DNA from: Flavobacteriales bacterium UBA2426
GTDB taxonomy: Bacteria; Bacteroidota; Bacteroidia; Flavobacteriales_F; PHOS-HE28
Direction: 5' to 3'
NCBI GenBank assembly: GCA_002342985.1
Contig: DDRC01000150.1
Location: forward strand, 11,384-26,736
Length of the DNA stretch: 15,353 nucleotides
A program made the position numbers and the translations under genes. Every line of letters begins with the position of its first letter. The stretch's first letter is position 1. Positions 6,824-15,232 of this stretch are shown here, piece after piece. Below the pieces are notes generated by a model. The model was given only the letters and a program-made list of their open reading frames with translations, made no database searches and was not told the DNA's origin.

Positions 6824-7984
6824 TCAATGCTCATGCCCGCCCTCATTCTCCAGCATGCTCCACAGGTAGTACACCTTGTCAGCCGCGAATTCCGCATGCT
6901 GCGGCAAGGGTTCCAACGGCGAGACCGCCGTGTACCCATCGCGGCTCACGCCGGGCACCACCTCGGTGCGCTGGAAGACAGTGCGGCCTGGCTCCCTCTC
7001 CATCAGCAGGAAGAGAAATCCCCTGTCGCCGCTGCGCTGCAGGGCCGCATCGGGCACCACCAGCTGCTCGGCGGCGCCCGTGGGCACGAAGGCCACCACG
7101 CTCATGCCCTCGATGAGCTGCTCGCTGCCCTCCTCCACGTGTGCATGCACGGGAATGCTGCGGCCATCGGCATCGAAGGTGCGACCGATGCTGAAGAGTT
7201 CGCCCTTGAACCGCTTGCCCGGCATGTTCAGCACCTGGAAGTCGAAGAGCACCCCTTCCTTCAGCAGCGCCAGGTCGCGCTCGTAGGCGTTGAGGTGCAC
7301 GTGGAAGTGGTGCAGGTCGATCACCTCCAGCAACACGGTGGTGGGCTCCACGCGAGCATCGAGGAAGATGCGGATGCCGTTCACGCGGCCATCGATGGGG
7401 CTGCGCAGGGTGAAGCGGTCCTCCAGCCCCGAGGCGATCAGCTTCTTCAGGTCCACCCCGAGTGAGGTGAGCTGGTGCCCCAGCGACTCCCTGCGGGCCT
7501 GCATCACCTTGAAGTCCGCCTCCGCCTGCTCCAGCTGCTTCTGCGCGGTGGCCTCGCCGGCCAGCAGGGTGCGTTGGCGGCGCAGTTCGGCGTCGGCGCG
7601 CTCGGCCTGGGCGCTCACGGCCACATACTCCTCCTGCATCTTGATGAAAGCCATGTCGCTGAGGGCCACCAAGGGTTGGCCCTTGCGCACGTGCGCGCCT
7701 TCGTCCACCAGCACGGCCACCACCTTGGCGCCGATGGGGCTGGTGAGCTGGGCCTTGCTCACGGGTGAGGTGGTGACGCGCCCGGTGAGCTTCACTGTGC
7801 CCTCCATGCTGCGGCGCTCCGGCCGGATGGTGGTGATGCCGAGGGTGGCCTGCTGGGCGCTGTCGAGCACCACTTCATCGGCATGTGCATGGTCGTGGGG
7901 ATGTTCTGCGGTGGCAACCTCCGGTTCGGGCGTGGAGCATGCGGCCAGTACGAGGAGGGAGAAGATGAATGCGATGCGCTTCAT
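6824..7984 (-). CDS. RND efflux periplasmic adaptor, CzcB/CusB-like lipoprotein (Bacteroidota-type)
   Basis: The protein has 386 residues. The lipoprotein signal ends in LAAC (Cys16) and is followed by a His-rich stretch EHPHDHAHADE (residues 27-37). A first biotinyl-lipoyl half-domain (about 75-110), an alpha-hairpin coiled coil (about 115-185), a second lipoyl half (about 190-222) and beta-barrel and membrane-proximal domains follow; the protein ends in HEH. The adaptor links the inner-membrane RND antiporter to the outer-membrane channel. Its ATG at 7984 overlaps the stop of the upstream czcA fusion as ATGA (4 nt), so the two are coupled and are the natural partners. Codon use matches the left part of the window. 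The histidines suggest metal capture in the periplasm, probably Zn, Co or Cd rather than Cu, judging from the pump. Confidence 0.9.
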   Translation of the reverse strand: MKRIAFIFSLLVLAACSTPEPEVATAEHPHDHAHADEVVLDSAQQATLGITTIRPERRSMEGTVKLTGRVTTSPVSKAQLTSPIGAKVVAVLVDEGAHVRKGQPLVALSDMAFIKMQEEYVAVSAQAERADAELRRQRTLLAGEATAQKQLEQAEADFKVMQARRESLGHQLTSLGVDLKKLIASGLEDRFTLRSPIDGRVNGIRIFLDARVEPTTVLLEVIDLHHFHVHLNAYERDLALLKEGVLFDFQVLNMPGKRFKGELFSIGRTFDADGRSIPVHAHVEEGSEQLIEGMSVVAFVPTGAAEQLVVPDAALQRSGDRGFLFLLMEREPGRTVFQRTEVVPGVSRDGYTAVSPLEPLPQHAEFAADKVYYLWSMLENEGGHEH

Positions 7985-10900
7985 GGCTGTGCGGTGAAGG
8001 GGAACAGCGTCCCGGTGAAGTGGTCGAGTTGGATGAGCGCCTCGGCGTAGGCGGCGCGGGACTGGATGCGTCCGAGACGCAGGTCGGTGCTTTGGGTGAT
8101 GAGCGCGGTGAGCTCCACATAGCCGATCTCGCCGGCGGTGTACGCGGTGGCGGCGCCGCGTTCGATCACGGCGGCCTGTTCGGCCAACGGGCCTTCGTAG
8201 GCCTGCCAGGCCTCGCGCGCCTGTTGGGCCCGGGTCAGCACGGACCCGTAGGCGGCGCTGAGGTCGGCACGCTGCTGGTCGGCCTGCTCACGCGCGATGC
8301 GCTCCTGCAACGAGGCGCCCTTGATGCGCCCGCGCTGGTCCCAGAAGGCGATGGGCAGCCCGATGGTGAGGCTGTAGCCGCGGAACTCGTCGCTCACCCC
8401 GTAGATGCGCTGATTGAACCACCGGCCCTGCATATCGGGCAGCGCCCGATTGCCTTCCACGCGCTTCAGCTGATGGGCCAGCAGGACCTCGCCTTCGGCG
8501 CGATCGAGCAGGGGGTGCGCGGTGATGGTGGCATCCGGAAGGGACGCATCCACCGGATGGGGGGATGCGGGCAGCAGCGGGGTATCGGTGCGCAACAGGC
8601 GCTTCAGTTCCAGCTGCGCGATGGCCACGGCGCGTTCGGCGCGCTCACGCTGCACGGCCACCTGCTGCCTCCGCGCAAGGGCTGAGGCCTTCTCCACCAG
8701 GGGCACCTCACCGGTGGCGTGCCGCAGTTCGGCCACGCGGCCCAGTTCGGCCACCAGGCTGTCCAGGGAACGCAGCACGGCGGCCTCTTCCACGGCCTGC
8801 GACAGCGCGTTCCATGCAAGGCGCACATCGCGCTCCAGATCAAGGGCGGCCAGCGAAAGTTCCGCATCGGCCAGGCCAATGCGTGCCTTGGCGGCCTGGC
8901 TGCGAGCCACATACACCGTGGGGAACTCGATCCGCTGGCCGATGCCCATCTTGAAGATGCCTTCGGGCGTGGCGGGTGACACGTCCTCGTTCTCCACGAA
9001 GAAGCCGGTCTTGTCGATGTTCCATGCGCTGCCCTTCGCCACTTCGGCCTGCTCCACCGCCAACTCGGCGGCCCGCAGCATGCCGTTGTTGCGGAAGGCC
9101 ATGGCCAGTGCGCTGTCCAGCGGGATGGTCGGTGCCTGCTGTGCGTGCGACAGGCCCGGGACCAGCAGGGCCAAGAGCACCAAGGCGGCGGGTGCCTTCA
9201 ACGGCCTGGCCTTGATGAAGAGCACGTAGAGCACGGGCAGCACCACCAGCGTGAGGAGCGTGGCGCTCACCAGCCCGCCGATCACCACGGTGGCCAGGGG
9301 CCGCTGCACCTCGGCGCCCGCGCTGCCACTCAGGGCCATGGGCAGGAAACCGAGCGAGGCCACGCTGGCGGTCATCAGCACGGGGCGCAGGCGCATCACC
9401 GTGCCCTTTCGCACGCGCTCCACCACATCGTCCACCCCTTCCTTCGCCAGTTGCTGGAAGGTGCTGATGAGCACCATGCCGTTGAGCACCGCCACGCCGA
9501 AAAGGGCGATGAAGCCCACGCCCGCGCTGATGCTGAAGGGCATGTCGCGCAGGTACAGCGCGGCCACGCCACCGATGGCGCTCAGCGGCACGGCGGAGAA
9601 GATCAGCAGCGCATCGGGCAGCGAGCGGAAGGTGAAGTACAGCAGCCCGAGGATGAGCAGCAGCGCCAGGGGCACCGCGATGGCCAGGCGTGCCTTGGCC
9701 TCCACCAGGTTCTGGTACTGCCCGCCGAAGGTGAGGTAGTAGCCCGCAGGGAGCTTCACCTGGGCGTTCACGCGCTGCTCGATGTCGGCCACCAGGCTCT
9801 CCACGTCGCGACCGCGGGCATTCACGCCCACGTAGATGCGGCGCTGCGCGTTCTCGTGTGTGATCTGCGCCGGGGCGTCCTCGTAGCCCACCTGCGCCAA
9901 CTGCTCCAAGGGCATCAGCTGCCCCGACGAACCGCGCACGAACAGGCGGGCCACATCCTCCAGGCTGCGGCGTGCACCGGTGTCGGCGCGCACCACCAGG
10001 TCGAAGCGACGCTCGTTCTCGTAGATGCTGCCGGCCGGTTCGCCCGCGAAGGCCGCACGCACCGTACCGTTCAGTTCGTCGATGTCGGCGCCGAGCATGG
10101 CCATGCGATCGCGGTCGTAGCGCACCGTGATCTGCGGCAGACCGGCCACGCGCTCCACCTGCGGTGGGCCCGCGCCCGGCACCTCCTGTACGATGGACGC
10201 GATGCGCTCGGCATACTGCAGCAGGCTGTCCAGGTCGGGGCCGAAAACCTTGATGGCAATGTCCTGCCGCACCCCGGTCATCAGTTCGTTGAAGCGCATC
10301 TGGATGGGCTGGTTGATCTCGAAGAGCACGCCGGGTATGGTCTGCAACGCCTTCAGCATGGTGTCGGCGAGCGTCCAGTAGTCCTGTGTGGTGGTCCACT
10401 CCTCCTTGTCCTTGAGCATGATCAGCATGTCCGTCTGCTCCGGGCTCATCAGGTCCGTGGGCACTTCGGCGGTGCCGGTCTTGCCCACCACCATCTTCAC
10501 CTCGGGGAACTGCAGCAGCTTCTGCTCCACCAGCTTGTTGTTCGCCACGCTGGCGCTGAGCGAGCTGCCCTGCGGCAGGATGCTGTGGTAGGCGAAGTCA
10601 CCCTCTTCCAATTGGGGGATGAACTCACCGCCCATGCGCAGGAAGCCGAACACGCTCACGGCCAGCATGGCAAGTGCCGTGATCACCACGAGCCACCGGT
10701 GCTGTAGCACGCGCTCCAACGTGGGTTTGTATCCCGCTTCCACGGCGGCCATCATGCGGTCGCTGAAGTTGGGCTTCTCCACGCCGGTGCGCCGCTTGAT
10801 GAACAGGGCGCTCATCACCGGCACATAGGTGAGGCTCAGGATGATGGCCCCCAGGATGGCGTAGGCCACCGTTTGCGCCATGGGACCGAACATCTTGCCT

Positions 10901-12309
10901 TCCACCCCGCTCAGCGACAGGATGGGGATGTAGACGATGAGGATGATGAACTGCCCGAAGGTGGCCGCGTTCATCATGCGGCCGGCCGCCGTGCCCACCT
11001 CCTGATCCATCTCCTTCCTGCTCAGCACGGCGTGCTCACGTCCGTGGTGCAGGCGGTGGAGCACGGCCTCCACGATGATCACGGCACCGTCCACGATAAG
11101 GCCGAAGTCGATCGCGCCCAGGCTCATGAGGTTGCCTGTGACGCCCGTGAGGTCCATCAGGATCAACGCGAAGAGCATGGACAGCGGGATCACCGAGGCC
11201 ACGATGAGCCCCGCTCGCAGCTGTCCCAGGAACAGCACAAGCACCAGGATCACGATGAGCGCACCTTCCAGCAGGTTCTTCTCCACCGTACCGATGGCCC
11301 GGCCCACCAACGCGGTGCGGTCCAGGAAGGGGTCGATCATCAGGCCCTCGGGCAGGCTCTTCTCGATGCTCGCGAGGCGTGCCTTCACGGCGGCCACCAC
11401 ATCGTTGGCGTTCTGGCCTTTCAGCATCATCACGATGCCGCCCACCACCTCGCCCGCCCCGTTGCGGGTCATGGCGCCGTAGCGCGGTGCATGGCCCAGC
11501 CGTGGTGTGGCCACATCGCTGATCCGCACCGGTGCGCCTTCCTCCGGTGTGGCCACCACGATGCGGCCGATGTCCTCCAGCCCTTTGGCAATGCCCACGC
11601 CCCGGATGTAGTAGGCGCTGCTGCCGCGCTCGATGTAAGCCCCGCCGGTGTTCGCGTTGTTGCGCTCCAAGGCATGCAGGATGTCGCCGATGCCAAGCCC
11701 CATGCCCTGCAGGCGCACAGGGTCCACCGCCACCTCGAACTGCTTCAGGTAGCCGCCGAAGCTGTTGATCTCCGCCACGCCGGGTGTGCCCATCAACTGC
11801 CGGGCGATGATCCAGTCCTGCACCTCGCGCAGTTGCATGGCATCGTACCTCCCTTCGTAGCCGGGCTTCGGATGGATCACGTACTGGTAGACCTCGCCCA
11901 GGCCGGTGCTCAGCGGTGCCAGGTAGGGCTGTTCCACTCCGGGTGGCAGGTCGTTGCGCACCAGTTGCAGCCGCTCGTTCACCAGTTGCCGCGCCAGGTA
12001 AGTGTCGAAGCGGTCATCGAACACGATGGTCACCTGGCTCACCCCGAAGCGCGAGATACTGCGCAACTCGTGCACCTCGGGCAGGTTGCCCAGCGCCTGC
12101 TCGATGGGGTAGCTCACGAACTGCTCCACCTCCAGGGTGGCCAGCGTGGGCGCGATGGTGATCACCTGCACCTGGTTGTTGGTGATGTCGGGGACGGCGT
12201 CGATGGGGAGCTTCTTGAGCTGAAAGAAGCCCACGGCCGCGACCACCGCCGTGAGGATCACGACGAGCCAGCGGTTCTTGATCGAGAAGTGGAGGAGGGA
12301 TTCAAGCAT
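7981..12309 (-). CDS. CzcA-type heavy-metal RND antiporter fused to a TolC/CzcC-like domain
   Basis: The 1442-residue fusion has a complete HME-RND pump (about 1-1035) followed by a hydrophobic, signal-peptide-like segment (1040-1054, ending LSHAQQ) and an outer-membrane-factor domain (about 1056-1442). The pump carries LPIDAVPDITNNQVQ at 34-48 and the proton-relay motif DFGLIVDGAVIIVE, with Asp401, Asp407 and Glu414 as in CzcA-type divalent exporters. His575 stands where CusA has Met573, and Glu675 appears to align with Met672, which argues against a Cu(I)/Ag(I) pump. Pump-TolC fusions of this size occur in Bacteroidota. An AGGAG site lies 9 nt before the ATG. The first roughly 40 codons use CTC/GTC like the genes to the right, while codons from 56 onward use almost only CTG/GTG like the genes to the left, so the reading frame may itself be a chimera. 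Confidence 0.92.
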   Translation of the reverse strand: MLESLLHFSIKNRWLVVILTAVVAAVGFFQLKKLPIDAVPDITNNQVQVITIAPTLATLEVEQFVSYPIEQALGNLPEVHELRSISRFGVSQVTIVFDDRFDTYLARQLVNERLQLVRNDLPPGVEQPYLAPLSTGLGEVYQYVIHPKPGYEGRYDAMQLREVQDWIIARQLMGTPGVAEINSFGGYLKQFEVAVDPVRLQGMGLGIGDILHALERNNANTGGAYIERGSSAYYIRGVGIAKGLEDIGRIVVATPEEGAPVRISDVATPRLGHAPRYGAMTRNGAGEVVGGIVMMLKGQNANDVVAAVKARLASIEKSLPEGLMIDPFLDRTALVGRAIGTVEKNLLEGALIVILVLVLFLGQLRAGLIVASVIPLSMLFALILMDLTGVTGNLMSLGAIDFGLIVDGAVIIVEAVLHRLHHGREHAVLSRKEMDQEVGTAAGRMMNAATFGQFIILIVYIPILSLSGVEGKMFGPMAQTVAYAILGAIILSLTYVPVMSALFIKRRTGVEKPNFSDRMMAAVEAGYKPTLERVLQHRWLVVITALAMLAVSVFGFLRMGGEFIPQLEEGDFAYHSILPQGSSLSASVANNKLVEQKLLQFPEVKMVVGKTGTAEVPTDLMSPEQTDMLIMLKDKEEWTTTQDYWTLADTMLKALQTIPGVLFEINQPIQMRFNELMTGVRQDIAIKVFGPDLDSLLQYAERIASIVQEVPGAGPPQVERVAGLPQITVRYDRDRMAMLGADIDELNGTVRAAFAGEPAGSIYENERRFDLVVRADTGARRSLEDVARLFVRGSSGQLMPLEQLAQVGYEDAPAQITHENAQRRIYVGVNARGRDVESLVADIEQRVNAQVKLPAGYYLTFGGQYQNLVEAKARLAIAVPLALLLILGLLYFTFRSLPDALLIFSAVPLSAIGGVAALYLRDMPFSISAGVGFIALFGVAVLNGMVLISTFQQLAKEGVDDVVERVRKGTVMRLRPVLMTASVASLGFLPMALSGSAGAEVQRPLATVVIGGLVSATLLTLVVLPVLYVLFIKARPLKAPAALVLLALLVPGLSHAQQAPTIPLDSALAMAFRNNGMLRAAELAVEQAEVAKGSAWNIDKTGFFVENEDVSPATPEGIFKMGIGQRIEFPTVYVARSQAAKARIGLADAELSLAALDLERDVRLAWNALSQAVEEAAVLRSLDSLVAELGRVAELRHATGEVPLVEKASALARRQQVAVQRERAERAVAIAQLELKRLLRTDTPLLPASPHPVDASLPDATITAHPLLDRAEGEVLLAHQLKRVEGNRALPDMQGRWFNQRIYGVSDEFRGYSLTIGLPIAFWDQRGRIKGASLQERIAREQADQQRADLSAAYGSVLTRAQQAREAWQAYEGPLAEQAAVIERGAATAYTAGEIGYVELTALITQSTDLRLGRIQSRAAYAEALIQLDHFTGTLFPFTAQP
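9142..9213 (-). other. Internal signal-peptide-like segment at the RND-TolC fusion point
   Basis: Residues 1033-1056 of the fusion read as a basic n-region (KARPLK), a hydrophobic core and an SHA|QQ-type signal peptidase I site. This is what remains if a pump gene and a secreted TolC gene were joined in frame. Cleavage would release the outer-membrane domain from the pump. Cleavage itself is not shown by the sequence. Confidence 0.55.
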
Positions 12310-12318
12310 GGGGTGGGG

Positions 12319-12323
12319 CTCCT
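12319..12323 (-). promoter_or_regulatory. Shine-Dalgarno for the czcA-tolC fusion
   Basis: AGGAG on the minus strand lies 9 nt before the ATG at 12309, in the 30-bp gap after the adaptor stop. It supports that start and continuous translation of the cluster across this gap. Confidence 0.5.
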
Positions 12324-12339
12324 ATTGCGGCGACGTGGT

Positions 12340-13722
12340 TTAGTGCTCGTGCGCCGCGGAGCCCTTGCCGAGCTCTGCCTTGAGGATGAACGTGCCGGCG
12401 ATGACGAACCGCTCGCCCTCAACCAGGCCGGAGTGGATGGGGACGAGGCCGCCCACGGGCTTGCCGACCGTCACGGCCCGCTTGGCGAAGGTGTTGAGTT
12501 CGTTGGCGACGGGGACGAAGACGGCGGGGCCTCCCTCGACGGTCTGGATCGCTTCATCGGGCACGGCGACCGTCGGCGCGGGGTCCGCGCCGCCGGGCAT
12601 CGACGCGACGATCTCGGCCTGCGCGAACATGCCGGGCTTCAGTGTCAGCCCGCCATCGAGCGACGCGGGCACGTCGATCCGCACCTGGGCCGTGCGCGTG
12701 GTCGGGTCCACCAAAGGGGCGATGAACGAAACGGTGCCCTCGAACCTCGGAGTGGCGGCGCGGTCGCTTTGGCCCGTCGCCGAGCCGATCGTGATCCAGG
12801 CCTTCGCGCCCACGGCGATGCCCGTCAGTTTGGCCTCGGGCACGTCGGCCAGCACCCAGAGCAGGCGCGTGTCGGCCAGGATCATCAGCGCCTCGCGGTC
12901 GGGGCCGACCAGTTCGCCAAGCGTCACCTCGCGCTGGACGACCTGCCCATCGATCGCCGCCTTGATCGCGTGGCGGGGCGCGATCTCGCCGGTGCTGGCG
13001 AGCGTCGCGACGTCCTCCTGTTTCATGCCCAATAGGTGCAGGCGGTTCTCGGAGGCCGTCACCGCGGCTTCGGCCGCCTTCACGTTTGCGATCGCCGCCT
13101 TGTGCTCGGCTTCGCGGCGCTGCACCTCGGTGAGCGAGATGCCCTGGGACTGCTCGTACAGCCCCTTGGCCCGCTCCCAGGCAACCTTTGTGAGTTCGAC
13201 GGCGGGCCCCGCCGTGAGCACGGCGGTCCGCTTTTGGAGGTAGTCGGCTTGGGCCTCGCCGAGTTCGGGGCTCTCGATGATGACCAGTTCCTGCCCGGCC
13301 TTGACCGTCTCGCCGAGGCGAACCTTGACCTCGACGGCACGCCCCCGCAGCGGCGAGCCCACGTGGGCCATCGCTTCGGTGTTGAAGGCGACGCGCGCGG
13401 GCGTGACCACGGTGGGCTTGAGGACCCAGAACTGCGCGGCCTCGTCCTTTACGCCGTAGCGCTCGACCGCCTCCGCTGTGAGTGTGACCTCGTCGGCGTG
13501 GGCGCCTCCGCCTTCCTCGTGACCGCCCTCGCCGTGGTCGTGACCGGCGTGATCGTCGTCCTTGCCCTGGGGCTTGGCACCGTGGTCATGCCCGTCCCCT
13601 TCGGAGTGCTTCTTGCACCCGCCGAGGAGAGTGATCGCTGCGATGGCGATGGCGAGCGCCGCCGATGCCGCGAAAGGCCTGTGTCGGCTTGCGGGGGCAC
13701 TGATGTGTGGAAGTGTGTTCAT
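12340..13722 (-). CDS. RND efflux periplasmic adaptor, CzcB-like, with His-rich N-terminus (right-hand, foreign-type)
   Basis: The protein has 460 residues. A lipoprotein signal ends in LLGGC (Cys36). The following segment (residues 39-77) holds eight histidines in repeated HDHG and GGH units and is a likely metal-binding tail. A CzcB-type N-terminal domain follows (about 78-125), then a lipoyl domain with EVKVRLGETVKAGQ and a coiled hairpin, a beta-barrel with FIAPLVDPTTRTAQVRI and a C-terminal domain ending in HEH. The start at 13722 precedes the signal peptide; the 59-codon upstream extension is basic and unlikely to be translated. The downstream pump start lies 30 bp beyond its stop. Codon use (frequent CTC, GTC, GCG) differs from the other adaptor at 6824-7984. 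Similarity in style to CzcB homologues of Planctomycetota is an impression, not a search result. Confidence 0.88.
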   Translation of the reverse strand: MNTLPHISAPASRHRPFAASAALAIAIAAITLLGGCKKHSEGDGHDHGAKPQGKDDDHAGHDHGEGGHEEGGGAHADEVTLTAEAVERYGVKDEAAQFWVLKPTVVTPARVAFNTEAMAHVGSPLRGRAVEVKVRLGETVKAGQELVIIESPELGEAQADYLQKRTAVLTAGPAVELTKVAWERAKGLYEQSQGISLTEVQRREAEHKAAIANVKAAEAAVTASENRLHLLGMKQEDVATLASTGEIAPRHAIKAAIDGQVVQREVTLGELVGPDREALMILADTRLLWVLADVPEAKLTGIAVGAKAWITIGSATGQSDRAATPRFEGTVSFIAPLVDPTTRTAQVRIDVPASLDGGLTLKPGMFAQAEIVASMPGGADPAPTVAVPDEAIQTVEGGPAVFVPVANELNTFAKRAVTVGKPVGGLVPIHSGLVEGERFVIAGTFILKAELGKGSAAHEH

Positions 13723-13786
13723 GGTTGATCTCTGGTGATGGCGACTGGATGATGCTGGGGGGGACCGGACGGGAGTGACGAGGGAA

Positions 13787-15232
13787 TCAGGGTTGGGGAC
13801 GCGGGGCCGAAGCGGTCCCCTGGCCTGGAACTTGGCCGGACGGCAGGGACTGCGGTGGCGGAGAAGTCGTGAGCGTCGAAGCGACGCCGGGTCCGCCAAC
13901 GGCCCGCTGCAACCGGACCAGCGCCGTCGCCGCCTGTCGCTCGACCTCGATGGCCCTCGCCTGTGTCAGCCGAAGGTCCTGCTCGGCCAGGAACAGGGCC
14001 GTCACGTCGCTCTGGCCGGCGCGGAACGCGGCCTCGGCGAGCTGGCGGCGTGACTCCTGCAAGGGGATCAGCTCGTTTCGGATGCGCTCGAGGTTGGCGC
14101 TGCTCGCGGAGAGGGTCTGGTACGCGAGGCGAACTTCCTCGACGACCTTGCGGCGAGCGAGCGTGAGGTCGTGACGAGCCTCGAGCTGCTCGGCGGTGAC
14201 TCGGGCTCTGCGTGCCTGCCCCATATCGAAGATCGGCACTGGAGTGGAGACGGAGGGACCGGCGAACAACTCGTCGTCGCGCTGTGCATCCACTCCGACA
14301 CCTGCGCTTTCCCAGGGCAGGAGCCGCGCGAGTGCCTCTTCATCGCCAAGCGCGAGGAGTCTCCATGCGATCGACTGGATCTCGGGACGACGCTGGAGGG
14401 CCGTGTCAACCCACCGCACCTCGGGTTGGAGTTCAGTCGTCGGCGAGGTCCAGGCATCGAGCGTCCATGTGGCGGCCGAGGAGGGCTGGCCGATCAAGCG
14501 GGCAAGGCGAACGCGCTCTTCCCGTTCGGCGAGGACAGCCTGATCGATATCCACGCGGAGTTCGACCACCTGCGCTTGCAGGGTCGCGAGATCACTGCGT
14601 GTTCCCTCTCCGGCGTCCAGCCTGGACTTGGCTACACCAACCAGTTTCTCGAGCAAGGCCAGACGGTCGCGGAGCAGCGGAACGAGCTCAGCCGAAGCCT
14701 GCGCGGCCGCGTACCGCTCCTGCAACTCGCTCGCGACGTCGATGGCGACGGTGACCGCCTCCGCCGCAGCCTGTCGCAGCTTGTTGTCGGCGGCGCTGGA
14801 GCGCCGGGGGATCTGCAGCGCCTGCACGAAATCCTGGGTGAGTGACGCCTCGATCTGAGGCTTGCCCGGTCCCCAGCGCAGCACGAAGTTGAGCACCGGA
14901 TTCGGCAGCAGACGCGACTGGTCTGCGTCGGCCATCGCGATCCGGACGCGGGCCATCGCCGCTTGGACACCGGGGTCGGTGGTGACCGCTCGGCGGAGAG
15001 CCTCCGCCAAGCTCAGCGAAGCGTCGATGGCGGCAGGCTCGTCGAGCGGGGCCCCTTCCGGACCAATGGCGATGAACTCGATGGGCGCGGAGAGCCCGGC
15101 GGCGTTCGCCGCCTCGCGGGACGCGTCGATGTCGGCCCGGGGGGTGGATTGGCAGCCGACCATCGCTGTCGTGGCAATGGTCATCGCCAGGCCTAATCCG
15201 ACACGGCAGACGTTCGATGAATGAATGTGCAT
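13787..15232 (-). CDS. TolC/CzcC family outer-membrane efflux lipoprotein
   Basis: The 481-residue protein has a lipoprotein signal ending in AMVGC (Cys27) and two outer-membrane-efflux repeats. The first begins at SLAEALRRAVTTDPGVQAAM and the second lies after about residue 270; both are rich in long amphipathic helices (for example ARVRIAMADADQSRLLPNPV and RAIEVERQAATALVRLQRAV). CzcC-type channels form the outer-membrane trimer of metal RND pumps. I chose the ATG at 15232 because the signal peptide begins there; an ATG five codons upstream (15247) is also possible. The gene heads the efflux cluster, 64 bp ahead of the adaptor gene. The C-terminal 40 residues are low-complexity (Pro, Ser, Gly, Gln). 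It duplicates the function of the TolC domain fused to the downstream pump and shares the codon style of the right-hand part. Confidence 0.87.
   Translation of the reverse strand: MHIHSSNVCRVGLGLAMTIATTAMVGCQSTPRADIDASREAANAAGLSAPIEFIAIGPEGAPLDEPAAIDASLSLAEALRRAVTTDPGVQAAMARVRIAMADADQSRLLPNPVLNFVLRWGPGKPQIEASLTQDFVQALQIPRRSSAADNKLRQAAAEAVTVAIDVASELQERYAAAQASAELVPLLRDRLALLEKLVGVAKSRLDAGEGTRSDLATLQAQVVELRVDIDQAVLAEREERVRLARLIGQPSSAATWTLDAWTSPTTELQPEVRWVDTALQRRPEIQSIAWRLLALGDEEALARLLPWESAGVGVDAQRDDELFAGPSVSTPVPIFDMGQARRARVTAEQLEARHDLTLARRKVVEEVRLAYQTLSASSANLERIRNELIPLQESRRQLAEAAFRAGQSDVTALFLAEQDLRLTQARAIEVERQAATALVRLQRAVGGPGVASTLTTSPPPQSLPSGQVPGQGTASAPRPQP

Noticed and set aside
12310-12339. Mobile element or attachment site at the change of gene style
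   Set aside because: The 30-bp gap holds only a Shine-Dalgarno; there are no inverted repeats, target duplication or transposase, and the codon switch lies inside the pump gene rather than in the gap.
10873-13035. Plus-strand open frame of about 720 codons opposite the pump and adaptor genes
   Set aside because: It is antisense to two well-supported genes, rich in H, D, G and V without domain signals, and has no credible start context.
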